Source: Arbacia lixula
Lineage: Eukaryota; Echinodermata; Echinoidea; Arbacioida; Arbaciidae
Direction: 5' to 3'
NCBI GenBank assembly: GCA_963669155.1
Contig: OZ022597.1
Location: 15,638,076 to 15,702,075, forward strand
DNA: 64,000 nucleotides
The notes below the pieces were generated by a model. It saw nothing but the letters and a program-made list of their open reading frames with translations. It was not told the origin of the DNA and made no database searches. Shown piece after piece: positions 45,900 to 57,563 of the stretch. The position numbers and the translations under genes were made by a program. How positions within the stretch are numbered: position 1 is the stretch's first letter; each line of letters opens with the position of its first letter.

Positions 45900-46380
45900 T
45901 TACAAATAGGCTTATTTATGCTTAAAAAAACACTTCTGACTATGTTGCTTGTTTCATTCCTCAATTTTTACTGGTGTAAAACAAATAGTGGGGGTTGGCT
46001 ACCATTGAAGAAGTGTGGATGTGCCATACGAATACAATGCGATTCAATAGAGTCAAGTCCAAACAATCTTCTGCTTGCAAGCATTTATACTGGCAAATGA
46101 GTGTTTCAAAGCAGCATGTCTTGAGTTTTCTGGATGTATTCAAAGGTAGTTGCAGAGCAGCTATCGCTCTACATCGACTATTCTACAAAATTTGAACAGT
46201 TTTGCTGTAAGCAGGCTCCTATGTCGGCTGGCTATAGCTGCACCTGCTGTAGCATACGGTTCACATAGTATTGCATCAATGCATGTTAGACACACAGTCC
46301 AGACAAAACTAAGGAGGAAAAGTAGCTTGCCTGACAGATTTTTGGACATGGCTAATTCAAACTTAATGAAAAAGAGTCTA
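45900..46380. other. No certain gene
   Basis: Plus-strand frames here contain Cys/His/Trp-rich stretches (EEVWMCHTNTMRF) but no matching splice signals or family. Confidence 0.25.
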
Positions 46381-46714
46381 GGGCCGTGTTTATCAACTTT
46401 TCAGAAATTCAAACGCGTTTCAAAAGGCCTTTACGAACGCGTAACGCCCAAGTCGAAAACCGGTCTTGTCACCGAAAACATGTGGTTTAAACGCGTTTCA
46501 AAACAGCTTTACGTTTATCTCGCTTCTTTAAACGCGTTTCTGGTTTAAACGCGTTTAGGATCGTACAAATTTGTGTGTTTCAAAACAGCTTTCCAAACCC
46601 CATAATCAAAACACCTTTGCCTTTATCAAGTCATTTAAACACGTTTTAAAAAATTTAAACGCGTTTGGAAACCTTAATTCTACAAAAAAAAAAAAAGAGT
46701 TGATAAACACGCCG
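46381..46714 (+). mobile_element. F3 element, copy 5, nested in F5
   Basis: Runs from GGCCGTGTTTATCAAC to GTTGATAAACACGCC. It is flanked by TAG on both sides and sits in the GTACTAGACT motif of an F5 remnant (flanks AAAGAGTC and TACTAACAAGACTAG). Confidence 0.85.
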
Positions 46715-46809
46715 TAGTACTAACAAGACTAGAGAGTCTTTCATTCCCCACTTTTCTACCTCTGACCAGAGAAGGAAGTTTGGATTGAAAATGCCAACAG
46801 TCAGAGACA

Positions 46810-47164
46810 GCAGTTGGTACGAAGGTTAGAGAATGAAAAATGACTTTAGTCTGAACAAGACATCACCATTCAACCATGCCAGGTTGTGAATGGCATTGCT
46901 CCACAAAGCAATTCAATGATGGGTGGACACACAGATGGATGGATCATAGCACAAGGCAATACAACTCACTCAATCTATGAAGAAAAATTTACTCCAAATC
47001 ACTTTGCATATTGTGTTGGCGTAGTCATAATAATAATATGCTCTTGACATAATTGCATGTCTCTATTAAAAAAATACATTTGGAAAGGTGCACTGGGTTT
47101 GAAGTGGTGATATTTACAAAAAACAAAATAGAACTATTCAAATCACTACTCATATAGTTTCAGA
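46810..47164. other. No gene recognised
   Basis: AT-rich unique-looking sequence. Confidence 0.35.
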
Positions 47165-47280
47165 ATGTGTCTGGTCAGTCTATATCCATTCCAGTGCTTT
47201 GGTCAGTCTAGCCAATCCAGGGCTTTGGTCAGTCTATCCATTCCAGTGCTTTGGTCAGTCTAGCCAATCCAGGGCTCTGC
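47165..47280. repeat. Short alternating tandem repeat (~32/64 bp)
   Basis: GTGCTTTGGTCAGTCTA and CCAATCCAGGGCT/CCATTCCAGTGCT alternate about four times. Confidence 0.85.
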
Positions 47281-47499
47281 AGACTGGCATGCCAGATGTC
47301 CCAGGTCAACAGAAAGTTAATTCTTGGCAAGCAATAGGATAATTAAAAGATTTGGAGGCTTAATCAGACAACAAAACAGTTGACTCATTGCTGCAGAGCT
47401 GTCTGCTGAGCAGCTCCTATTCACTACTGTATATGGCTGTCACTGTTGCCAACATGAAGAAATATGTTGCAGTACCTCAATTTATGGATCATTTTCTAT

Positions 47500-47558
47500 T
47501 ATTAGGAGCTGTTTTGCACTGCACTCCTCATTTCCCTCACACCCACATGTCATGCACC

Positions 47559-47589
<31 letters not shown>

Positions 47590-48022
47590 ACTGGATCCAA
47601 GCCTACTGTACAATTGCAATTTCTTTACCTGTTTTGTAAACCCCCACTCCCCTTTCATCCCATGGCATAACAGCAATAACAGAAACCTTTTTACTATGCC
47701 TTGACCACCCCCCCCCCCCCTTCCAACCCAATTTTCCCATCCACCACCATCCCAGCGTACTGGACAATAACAATTACAGCTGTGTTGATATCATTGGGAG
47801 CTGTTTTACAAGGACTGCCCCCCCCCCCCCCCAATCTCCCTACCTCCCATCTGAGCCTATTGTACAATACCAATTACAGAGCTGTGTTGCTCTTATTGGG
47901 AGCTGTTCTGCTAGCCCCCCCCCCCCCCCAACCTACTGTACATTACCAATTAGAAAGCTGTGTTGCTCTTATTGGGAGCTGTTCTGCTAGCCCCCCCCCC
48001 CCCCCACCTACTGTACAATACC
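47500..48022. repeat. Tandem units of ATTGGGAGCTGTT with long C tracts
   Basis: ATTGGGAGCTGTT-type units recur at about 47502, 47792, 47896 and 47971, the last two 75 bp apart. Each is followed by a C tract of 12-19 bases. The array is cut off by the N gap. Confidence 0.9.
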
Positions 48023-48222
48023 NNNNNNNNNNNNNNNNNNNNNNNNNNNNNNNNNNNNNNNNNNNNNNNNNNNNNNNNNNNNNNNNNNNNNNNNNNNNNN
48101 NNNNNNNNNNNNNNNNNNNNNNNNNNNNNNNNNNNNNNNNNNNNNNNNNNNNNNNNNNNNNNNNNNNNNNNNNNNNNNNNNNNNNNNNNNNNNNNNNNNN
48201 NNNNNNNNNNNNNNNNNNNNNN
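48023..48222. other. Assembly gap, 200 N
   Basis: Exactly 200 undetermined bases. The round number indicates a placeholder of unknown true size. Confidence 1.
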
Positions 48223-48645
48223 TTTTCCTCCCCCGCTCCTCCTTTTTCATTTTCTATATATTTCTGTTTCTTTTCGTTCTCCCATAACTTCTTCCTTTTG
48301 TTCTTCACTCATTTGATTTGTGTTGCTCTCATGTCTTTACATTCCTGCTATCTCTCTTTATTCGTGACTTAGACTAAGATGCTACTTACATCATTAACGA
48401 TGCATCTCAGGTATATATCTTCTTCTTCGTTTATAGTAGTGCAGATCACCGTCTAGTGTTCTATTATCGTGCTCCAGACATGACAGAGGCGCAGTACATG
48501 TGTTTATACACTATCAACATATCACGGCTAGTCGTGGAAAATAACACGGTCTCATGTTGCTAAATGATAACACAACGTAGTGGAACCACGAGATGGGATG
48601 ATGAGGTAAGCATGAGGTCGCTAGAATGCTGCATCCTTCCACCAG

Positions 48646-48829
48646 TACCCGTCAACTGAGAACTTTTACAGTTTCTTGTTGGAACATGAATCTTGCGAGG
48701 ATGTGCCGAGACAAAAAAGGAAGCAATCTATTGAAGCACGTGAACGACCCATCCGTAACCAGCCCCGGACTCGTAGCAGGTTCCCTTTTCAGGTCTTCTT
48801 TGGTTATTGTATGTCTTCGTTGAGAACCA
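48646..48829 (+). CDS. Weak exon-like segment, frame undecided
   Basis: After an acceptor-like GCATCCTTCCACCAG two plus frames stay open for about 60 codons: YPSTENFYSFLLEHESCEDV... and TRQLRTFTVSCWNMNLARMC.... No good donor follows. I cannot say which, if either, is real. Confidence 0.18.
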
Positions 48830-49700
48830 AATGATTTTAATTAATCTCTCTTGAATCAGAGTTGGGGGTCGTATTAATCCCTCATAATCCCCGTATACTT
48901 GACTCTGAATGGCCACAAGGGGGATTTAAACATAGCGTGGATTAAAGTACCTCCTGGTCTTTCTGTTGGGCCATAAAGAAGGGACATACAATGGGAGCAC
49001 TTTATCTGAACGCTCATTCACCGCCATGTGTAAAGCGGTTCGTTGACGTAGAACAGTCACGTGCTTGCTAAATGTACTCGAGAATAAAATGGCATTGTTG
49101 TCTAAATCGGTTTAGTGAACAAGTAGTGTGAAAATGAGACTGAAGCACCTTCAAGCCATATATGGAGTGTTTGGCCATGTTCGTGACGTTGGGCGGATGT
49201 GAAAAGCTGAATGTAGCCCGTCTTTCATGCTATTGGACATTTATAAACCCTTTCTTTAGTTAATAATCAAGTCTGCCTACAGTTAATTTACAAGTCTCTG
49301 GATCTTTCTGTGGCTGCAATGGACAGAGGTATAGGCATGTGCCTGTGTTGGAGGCGAAGGTAGACTTGTGAAAACTTTGAGTAATAATGGTAAACATCTT
49401 GGAAGCCAGACGAGGTTGAATGAGTAGACCAAATCTAATAGAGGCGTGGTGGATGCCGGGACATACACTTCATTATTATTTGTTTAATTTACTTAAAAAT
49501 TGAAAGCGTCTTCTTTGGAAGAAGCATAATGAAATAGTACACAAGACATTCTTTGCTTATGATCTCGGTATATGATACATTAATGTTTCTGCTTCTACTA
49601 ATCTTAAGTAGTTTTACTGGGGCGAGCTTGCGTCTAATCTTGTAGGCTTCCTCCTCTCATCTGAGTTCACTTTAGTTAAATGAAATAAATTCGTAAACAT
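48830..49700. other. No gene recognised
   Basis: Unique-looking sequence; only short frames. Confidence 0.35.
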
Positions 49701-49718
49701 AGATACAGACGCACTCAC

Positions 49719-49929
49719 GAGTGCCATGATGTAGGCTTTCAGACAGCAACTCGGGAATGACGATCTTAATATCCATATACGCACATCGGAATGAGCATAA
49801 TGAACGTAGCCCGGGGCGGGATGAGTTAAGAGCGGAATTACGGCCATTGTCCTCGTTGGAGGAGGCAGGTGGGCCGGAAGAGCGGATGAGTTCCGGCACA
49901 GCCCACGTGACCAGAATAGATAATACCAT
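49719..49929 (-). CDS. Candidate first coding exon of a minus-strand gene
   Basis: ATG at 49929 has G at -3 and +4, follows an in-frame stop, and opens 70 codons to a donor CTC|GTGAGTGCG at 49718, leaving phase 1. The product starts MVLSILVTWAVPELIRSSGP and later reads CAYMDIKIVIPELLSESLHH. An acceptor-like ATGTTTCAG near 50071 could start the exon. A plus-strand frame of similar length overlaps it (RNEHNERSPGRDELRAELRP), so the strand is not certain. Position between the 52019 donor and the 45650-45880 terminal exon fits one minus-strand gene. Confidence 0.3.
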
Positions 49930-50312
49930 AGCTTTATCATTTCAAATTTCATCGATGGATTTCCTTCTTTTCCCTGTCTTTATCTGTTATCCTTGTACGG
50001 CGCGTAAAAATCAATATCATGAAGGATTAATATTGGGCTCATATTGGTTTATTTCAAAGAGCTAATATTGCTGAAACATACGTAGACTTGCGTAGATATT
50101 CGTATATGTACAGTGTATATAATAACCATGTTTATATGGCATCTAACACTTCAATACGAAATGGAATATTTTAACAAAGATGAAGTGAGCAACAGTTGGA
50201 CATCGTCAGGACAATCAACATTCCTCTAGTTCGTGTTTTTCCCGTTTTATATTGATACTGCATATTCTCTTTGTTCACCTGTTCACCCACCTATGTGTCT
50301 TCCCCTGCCCTC

Positions 50313-50425
50313 CCCCCCCCCCATCCCCTCCCCCCATCCCCTCCCCCCCCCCCCCCTCTCTCATCCTCTCTCTCTCTCATCCTCTCTCTCTCTCTCTCTT
50401 TCTCTCTCTCCATCTCTCTCTCTCT

Positions 50426-50456
<31 letters not shown>

Positions 50457-50480
50457 CATCTCTCTCTCTCTCCTTCTCCC

Positions 50481-50532
<52 letters not shown>

Positions 50533-50575
50533 CCCCCCCCTCTCCTTTTCTCTCTCTCTCTCTCTCTCTCTGTCG
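50313..50575. repeat. C tracts and (CT)n microsatellite
   Basis: Two C-rich runs (50313-50357) lead into about 200 bp of CT repeats with another C tract at 50530. Overlapping Ser/Leu and Arg/Glu frames of up to 158 codons are artefacts. Confidence 0.95.
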
Positions 50576-50599
50576 TTTTCCGTAGTTCTCATCATTCAC

Positions 50600-51990
50600 G
50601 CGGTACACTAAACGCAAGTGTTCTGATACACATAAGTCTCCACATTAATGAGCCTTCACTCTATGTGGGACGGTGGAGTGATTGCAAGATATTATCATCA
50701 TGGTGGTAAACACGACCATAATATAGCTTGAGCATCATGATTACGATCAATTCATGATGCGGCGTGTCAAATAATGACAAAACCAGTGACCGTTGTTTCC
50801 GTTCTATACTTAAAGATTTCATTTTATCTCTACCATAATTGTTATCATAATGCTTAAGATACAGTAATGAAATTATTTTTATCTGTCATGCACGAAATCT
50901 AAAGTGCAATGTTGTCCTTAACACGTGATCCTTGATATGTTTATAACTCATTTGATTACGGAATGCGAGTCCTATCTCTAATGCATAAACCAAAATTGAT
51001 AGTGATTGTTTGGTTTGGGAGCGTGTGTGTTTAGTCTGTGAGATAGTTACACCATAAGATATTCTAAGTTTGCTATGCTAAGTCTGTCTGTGAGATAGCT
51101 TCAAAACGGGACTATAATAATGACGGTTACCTACCCATAGTAATTCCCACTGAAATCAGTAACGAAGCGGTTAAAGAGGCTACAAATCACCATAAGATAT
51201 TATAAGTTTGCTATGTTTGTCTAAATAGGTGTCAAATGTCTTCCTCCATACATACACACATAAACATGATGATTAGACACAACCTTCGCTCGACACTTAC
51301 ATTGTATGCAAATATGATTTATCAGGAGCGAAAATATATGTTTATACATTTTATTTATCGTTTCTAAAGTCTAGCATTCTTCTTGTAAATTACAATAAAT
51401 CGAGTTACATTCATGTAAAATAAAATCACTCTGCTTTGGCATCCGGGAAGACCACAATTCTGGTTTTATTTCTAAAGTATAGACTTCCTATTCATAAGGT
51501 GCTGGATCCATTTTCGTCATACTTCAATTATCAGTATTAGTACACGGAATAGCATGGATTTTGCCAGTGACGTATGCATAATTGATGAATGGGCAAGAAA
51601 ATCAATGTCAACATTACAGTAGCAGTTTCCTGCAGGAGCATGTACGAAGTAGGGAGATTAAAAATAAACTGCTTTTCTCTCAAGTTTTCAAAGTGGAATT
51701 AGCACCTTTCAGAAAGGAACTATTGAAACATGCGTGTGAATTAATTATTGAAATTAAGCAGGATGTTTGCGTTTCAATGTGAGCAAACACAAACATGTAC
51801 AGTTTATCCATACTTAGTTCAAAGTTTAACAAGGGATGTAAATAGTCTTCAGTTATCAATTTCGGATGATCGCACGAACAAGTTTACAAACACTTTGCTT
51901 CCGTATAGCCTATCGTACAATTCTTCAATTGCGATCGTGACACTCATCAAAAACGGAATTTTAGCTCGAAAAGTGAAGAAAAGAAGAAAG
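50600..51990. other. No gene recognised
   Basis: Plus-strand frames at 51582-51782 and 51748-52005 have mixed composition but no splice or homology support. Confidence 0.3.
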
Positions 51991-52018
51991 AATGAAACAA
52001 ATTAAAGACCTGACTTAC

Positions 52019-52330
52019 CGCGACTTAACCCGCAGAAACAACGGCACAAACATGAGCAGAAGACGCTTTTCTGGCACAAACGACTATCGGTTGATATCGG
52101 TCTCCTGTCGGCGAGTGTTCGTGTATTTGTTAAGGTAGCGGTAAGGCGCCAAGATGCACCAGGTTTCAGACTGTGAACTCCGCCTCGTGACACATGGAGA
52201 GCTCGGAGGTAGAATTCTAGAAAGAGGTGTATCGTACCGTACGCAAGGAGCACCCGCCCGCTCGCCCTGCGCTGTCGCAGCCAGATAGTGAATAGGGAGC
52301 TTTCGTTATAGCCCCGCGGACGGAAACAAG
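52019..52330 (-). other. Candidate first (probably 5' UTR) exon
   Basis: On minus, CpG-rich sequence ends GTCGCG at a consensus donor, GTAAGTCAG (52018). A 5' boundary near 52330 is a guess. The open frame through it starts MLLAYGTIHLFLEF but is not convincing, so I read the exon as mainly untranslated. Confidence 0.35.
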
Positions 52331-52850
52331 ATCAGTGAGCAATCTGTTCTCGCCGTCCGTCCTCGGCAATTCACACGCAGTTTCGCTAAAAGACAGAGAA
52401 CGCGAACGACGGTGCGTGTGGCGTCATCTCGCACACCCCCTACCGAGCTTGTCTACAAAACAGCCGGTCGCACGTGCGATTTGCATTACATCATCTGTAC
52501 GGGCGCTGATTGGCTGCTGTCCTCTACTCGTCGAGGACGAGAAATCTCAGAATTCACGTTCTCGATTCCCCGCGCGGATTCCAGAGCGGGCGGTGGCGCA
52601 TGCGCAGATCGATCTTGGTGTCGGATTACCGTACTGGAGCCCGTCCGTCCTCGAAACGAAAGCTCGCTAATGAAGATAGTTCGCGATCAACATCCAATGC
52701 GCTTCCTGTATTTCCCTTTCGACGAATTGATTATTACAGCGCATAAAGCGCGCGATGTTCGTGCGGCCGTCTGGCGTGCATACACGAGGCGTGAGCTTTG
52801 CGTGCGAATTAAACGCATAACAATGTCGAATTCATTGTTTACTCGACTTT
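52060..52850. promoter_or_regulatory. CpG-rich block, likely bidirectional promoter
   Basis: CpG is dense throughout, unlike the rest of the right part. Motifs include a POU octamer ATTTGCAT (52479-52486), an inverted CCAAT box in NF-Y context CTGATTGGCTG (52506-52516) and an NRF1-like GCGCATGCGCA (52596-52606). No TATA box stands out. Candidate exons point left from 52019 and right from 56880 onward. The motif matches are direct; promoter activity is inferred. Confidence 0.5.
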
Positions 52851-52859
52851 GAAACGACA

Positions 52860-53513
52860 CTTTAACAACATACAGTCCTCTAACTGCGGGTGTGACTTTG
52901 GGAACCCCTCACGTGCCTTGCTTCGCACGTGGATGTTGTCATCTTGTTTTCGTCGTTGTCATTCCGTTTTTCAACTTACTTAGTGATTTGACAAGGAGGG
53001 GAAGGCTTTAACGGTTATTCAATTTTACACGATATTTAACAGTAAACGCACAAAGTGGTGAAAGAGGTTTATATAAACACAGATACACACACATCAATAG
53101 AAAGACAGACAAGCAGACATAAAGACCAACAGACAGACAGAGAATGAGAGACTGAGAAGAAAGAGTCGGGTAGAGAGGGGAGAGAGATGGAGGGAGGGGC
53201 GAAAATAAGATAGGAGGTGAAGTTGGGGGTATAGGCTACATACTTCCTCATTAATGTAAGATTTTAAGAGACGTTGGTGGGTGAGAGAAATTAAGAGATG
53301 GATGGCGATCAATTGAGAGATGCGCGCATGGGAGAAATTGGAAGACGACTATCGAATGAGAGAGAAAGGGGAACGGGGGAGAAAGAGACTTACAGGCAGG
53401 CATACAGACAAACAAACAGACAGACAGAGAGAGATAGTGAGGGAGAGACATATAGAGAGAAAAGGGAGAAAAGGGGCAGATGTATACTATACAAATATAC
53501 CAAGCTGTAAGAT
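52860..53513. other. No gene recognised
   Basis: Purine-rich stretches with CAGACAGA runs (53100-53480) give accidental frames on both strands. Confidence 0.35.
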
Positions 53514-53642
53514 TGTATAGTGGAAATTATCTATCTGAGGAGGGAGTGGCATAGAACTATTTTTTCCGAGGGGCGAAGCCCCCGAGGTAAAAATAATCAC
53601 TTATGCCAGTCCCTCCGAAGATGGATAAATTTCACTATACTT
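53514..53642. mobile_element. 129-bp palindromic MITE
   Basis: TATAGTGGAAATTATCTATC and GATGGATAAATTTCACTATA are inverted ends. The centre TTTTTCCGAGGGGCGAAGCC pairs with its complement-like GCCCCCGAGGTAAAAAT. Confidence 0.85.
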
Positions 53643-53654
53643 TCGAACTCAATG

Positions 53655-53715
53655 CTAGAGTATTGAATACTCAATTCATGAGTATTCCTAGAATACTCAT
53701 GAATATTCATAGAAG
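53655..53715. repeat. Cluster of GAGTATT/AATACTC palindromes
   Basis: GAGTATTGAATACTC and ATGAGTATTC/GAATACTCAT repeat within 60 bp and can form alternative hairpins. Confidence 0.7.
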
Positions 53716-54499
53716 GGATATAATAGTATATATTTAACATGTTTAAGGAAAGATAGATGAGAGGGAAAGAGAAAGAGTGGAACATCTTACACATCCTCAG
53801 AAATGGAAGGAAGACGATAAGAAGACGATGACGTATGGCAAGACGGTGACAGGGATGTAGGGTTGCGGAGCAGATTGTGAAGGTACACAATCAGAAGTGG
53901 AGTCGCAAAACGAAATGTTATAGAGGTTGTATAATCATCTCGACTCCTTCCTTAATTTCTGTTTTAAAAAGTCGTATTACCATCTGCAAAACAACTACGA
54001 CAAAACAAAAATATCTATGTCGCGCCATGTTTTTCAGAAAAAAACGTGTCTGCACGAGCCGTTCAGCCAGCTACATGTTGCGTACAAATTTGCACGAACG
54101 CAGTATTAGATTTTGGTGACAATACACCTCAGTAGTAAAGACATCGTTTTCTGAGACGTGATGGTATTAGTGTGACATGTCTGAAACATGATGAATGTTG
54201 TGATGGCATTAGACATGAGAGTAGAGTAGGAAAGGTTTATATGGTTTAGGACAGTAAGCCGTGTGACGTAGGCACGAGTATCAGCGTGAATGGTCACTGA
54301 CCGATTCATACATAAATCCGTTTAGACCGACGAATACTTTTTATTGTATTCTTGTTTCAATGTTCATAGAGATAGCTCTCGTGATGATAAGATTCTCTAA
54401 AGACATTTTGATCAAAAACATCTATACACAGACCATTATCTTCACTATCCTGACTGTAGCTTTGACATCTTATTGGTTTTCTAATCATGTTTATTTACC

Positions 54500-54727
54500 A
54501 AAAGAGTACCGAAGTGTGGTATCATTTGAGCATTATTGTCAAGACAACTGGTTCTAAACAGTGCGGGTAAAATAGTGGTGATCACAGCGGGGACTGTAAT
54601 TGGGAATGCCCGACACCAGCCCGATATACAATATCGGACAGCTAAACCTCTCTCTGGAGTGAGTTTGTTTAGAACCAATTGTCTCGACAACATGCTCATA
54701 TGACGACACCACTTTGGTACTCTATTC
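54500..54727. mobile_element. Foldback element (about 228 bp)
   Basis: Arms AGAGTACCGAAGTGTGG... and ...CCACTTTGGTACTCT, continuing through GAGCATTATTGTCAAGACAA and GGTTCTAAACA, are inverted across a 100-bp centre. Confidence 0.8.
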
Positions 54728-55170
54728 AATTCACAGTGTTCGAACCGCATAATATTCAAACCGGCCATGTCATAGGCCGCAAATTGTATTTTTTACATAA
54801 AATATAAAAAAAAAATACTCTTGTTTATGCAATAATATTTTCTTGTGCAATAACATTTGTCATAAGATACTATTTCGTATTTTTTTTTATATGAAATCGC
54901 AATTTTCATGAAATACTCGGTTGTTTATCAGCACTCAATCTTATGAAATCGCATCTTATGAAATACAAATTCGTATGATATGGCCGGATTAAGATGCGCA
55001 TAAGATGAACCCAGTTCCTGAGCTGGAAAGATAAGCCAGGCATGATTTATGTGAGATAAATCCCGCTTTGATTCAGATATCTGCAGCTGACATGCAAGCG
55101 CACGGACGAGTGAGAAACGGCTTTCACTGAGATCGATACGATCCACACATAATGAATATCGGTATCGTGG
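54728..55170. other. No certain gene
   Basis: AT-rich with repeated ATCTTATGAAAT motifs. A 96-codon minus frame (54928-55218) extends into the following array and has no known domain. Confidence 0.3.
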
Positions 55171-56271
55171 TACCTTTCTCTCAAGATTCTTGATTATACA
55201 ATAATGTTTTGTAAACAATATATGAAAAGGTACTTTTTGTCAATTTGTTTAATTGATTTGAGAGAAAATTAAAAAAATTATCTTAAAAAAATTATCGTGT
55301 GTAGATGGGGATGTTTGAAGTATGTTTAAACGGGGGGGGGGGGGGGGGGGGGGGGGGGAGGGTTGGGAGAATAAATAGACACAACCTTTCTCTCAAGATT
55401 CTTAATTGTACAATAATGTTTTGTAAACAATATATGAAAAGGTACTTTTTGTTTTTGTATAACTATTGCAATTTATGTTTCATTCAAAATATCAATGTAC
55501 AATGTATCAAGATTCTGTAATAATGATTTGTTTAATTTATTTGAGAGAAAATAAAAAAAAATATATCTTTAAAAAAAATGACCGTGTGTAGATGGGGATG
55601 TTTGGAGTATGTTCAAATGGGGGAGGGGTTGGGAGAATAAATAGACACAACCTTTCTCTCAAGATTCTTGATTGTACAATAATGTTTTGTAAACAATATA
55701 TGAAAAGGTACTTTGTGTCTTTGTTTGTATAACTATTGCAATTTATGTTTAATTCAAAATGTCAATGTACAATGTATCAAGTTTATGTAAGAACGATTTG
55801 TTCAATTGAATTGAGAGGAAATAAAAATCTTTTAAAAAAAATTGAGAGGAAATAAAAATCTTTTAAAAAATGATTAAAAATATAAATTGGGAGGGAAATT
55901 ATATTGGTGTAAAAGTTTTGAATGTAGGGAAGGAGTAGTTCAGTTGATTAATCACATTATACTTTTACTCAAATATATGATTTTTATTTATAGCAGATCT
56001 AAAAATAAACCCCAAACTCCTTAAGAAATTAAACGAAGAATGAGGGAAAATGAACGAGAGGAAAGAAAATTAGCTGAAGAGCGAGGAACATTAACACACC
56101 ACCTTAGGAAGTGCATGGGAAAACTTTCATACATAAGGATGGCGAGGCGAATACAGCTAATTTTGGTTAGAAAATAAAAAATGCTGGAACTTTTGCATAA
56201 TCAAAGCCTTCGGTACACATGTTGTTGTTGTTGTTGTTTTTTGTGTGTAGGAACGTGTTTGTGTGCTGCGC

Positions 56272-56352
<81 letters not shown>

Positions 56353-56580
56353 TTTGGGTGTTTGAATGAAGGTGTTGGGAGTTCAAACGGGGGAGGGGAC
56401 GGGATAAAAATAGATAAATAGACAAAACTTTTCTCTCAAGATTCATGATTGTACAATAATGTTTTGTAAACAATATATGAACACATATTTTTGTTATAAC
56501 TATTACAATTTATGTTGAATTCAAAATATCAATGTATACAATGTATCAAGTTTAATTAAGAATGATTAATTTTGCTCAAT
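55170..56580. repeat. Degenerate array of ~210-270-bp units
   Basis: TCTCAAGATTCTTGATTGTA and ATGTTTTGTAAACAATATAT recur near 55182, 55392, 55660 and 56436. A G tract of about 28 bases lies at 55332. Unit boundaries are uneven, and a GT/GA microsatellite (56265-56350) sits inside the last interval. Confidence 0.8.
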
Positions 56581-56589
56581 TGATTTATA

Positions 56590-56879
56590 AAAATGATAAA
56601 ATTATAAATAAAAAAAATATATATATATATATATATGATTGCGTGGCCATGTGCATTTACATTAGAATGTAACGAGCGAGTAAACACATTCTATCGCACT
56701 TTAAAACAACCAGCCATCGACTAAATTGACTCTTGTTCCAGCCTAACGATAATATGCTAATGTCATTGTGTTTCAGTTACCCAATGATGTATACAGCGAG
56801 CTTACCTAATGCATACTTGAGTGAACATACATTTCAATTTGATCGCCTACACTCCTTAATGTTCCACTCTTGACGCCAG
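56590..56879. other. Likely intron sequence before the 56880 exon
   Basis: An (AT)n run lies at about 56620. The pyrimidine-rich CTCCTTAATGTTCCACTCTT before 56880 would serve as branch and pyrimidine tract. Confidence 0.35.
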
Positions 56880-57064
56880 CAAATTGATTTATAACAACAT
56901 CAACCAGGCGCGTGTCGCAGACGACTGTTTAGGATTTGACGGTGCTAAAGTGGCTGTTAGTACCTTACTTCAATCAAGCTCTTACGACTGTATTGGCATT
57001 GAATCTGCTTTGGCACGCAACTGGCAACGACAACTAAAAAGACGCTGGAGTAATCATTGTACAG
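56880..57064 (+). CDS. Candidate coding exon A of a Cys/His-rich protein
   Basis: The acceptor CCACTCTTGACGCCAG is followed by 185 bases open in one frame and a donor ACAG|GTAACTG. Both boundaries are phase 1. The 61 codons read KLIYNNINQARVADDC, then VAVSTLLQSSSYDCIGIESA, and end LKRRWSNHCT. Codon and residue use is balanced, without low-complexity runs. I do not recognise the family. The phase-1 exit fits exon B at 60448, whose frame then continues in register. The CpG-rich block at 52 kb lies upstream on the same strand. Confidence 0.5.
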
Positions 57065-57130
57065 GTAACTGCAGCGACAGTTTATCTTTATGAACGTGTC
57101 GGTATATTTTACTTATTTAGTGCTTATGCT

Positions 57131-57563
57131 TTATGTGAAGAGCTCATTTGCAAAAGGGGTTAGATCCATTTTTCATCAAATTTGATTTTCTTTGTCTCAA
57201 TGTATAGATTTGGAGTAGCTCTATAGGATGATACCAAAGAAAAGTTAAAATTCCCCTTAAAAGTGAACAAAAATGACAAAGAAAAACATTTATTTTTCAA
57301 AAGGGGTTAGACCCATTTCAGTTTGTTTTCAAAAGGGGCTAGATGCACAAAGGTGACTTTAAGAGAAAAAAAATATGTTAAAAATATGAAGACAGGTAGA
57401 CTTCTCTTATACCCAATTTTATGTTCACATGGTAAGGTAGTTGTGTGTATATCGTGACAATTTAGTTTCGCATAAGAATATTGCAATATGGGAGAATAAA
57501 ACAATAGCTTTTCTCAGAATGGTCTAAAGTGGATCTAACCCCTTTAGCAAACAAGCTCTTCAT
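57131..57563. mobile_element. TIR element with AAAGGGGTTAGATCCA ends
   Basis: Left end GAAGAGCTCATTTGCAAAAG then GGGTTAGATCCATTTT; right end AAAGTGGATCTAACCCCTTT then AGCAAACAAGCTCTTC. Terminal repeats are about 38 bp. The motif AAAAGGGGTTAGACCCATTT recurs inside. It would lie in the intron between exons A and B. No coding capacity. Confidence 0.85.

Noticed and set aside
45639-46100. 153-codon frame on plus
   Set aside because: Overlaps the better-supported minus terminal exon, lacks splice signals and shows no domain.
47701-48372. 223-codon frame on plus
   Set aside because: It runs through 200 N and Pro-coding C tracts.
48373-48465. Minus-strand exon with GAT|GTAAGTAGC donor near 48390
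   Set aside because: The open frame (NEEEDIYLRCIVND) depends on a GAA run, the acceptor is poor, and its phase does not fit the 49719 exon.
50233-50709. 158-codon Pro/Ser/Leu frame on plus
   Set aside because: Translation of C tracts and CT repeats only.
52412-52852. 146-codon frame on plus in the CpG-rich block
   Set aside because: High GC lowers stop frequency; three overlapping frames are open and none has a recognisable motif or good donor.
54928-55218. 96-codon frame on minus
   Set aside because: Its end runs into the 55170-56580 array; no domain or splice support.
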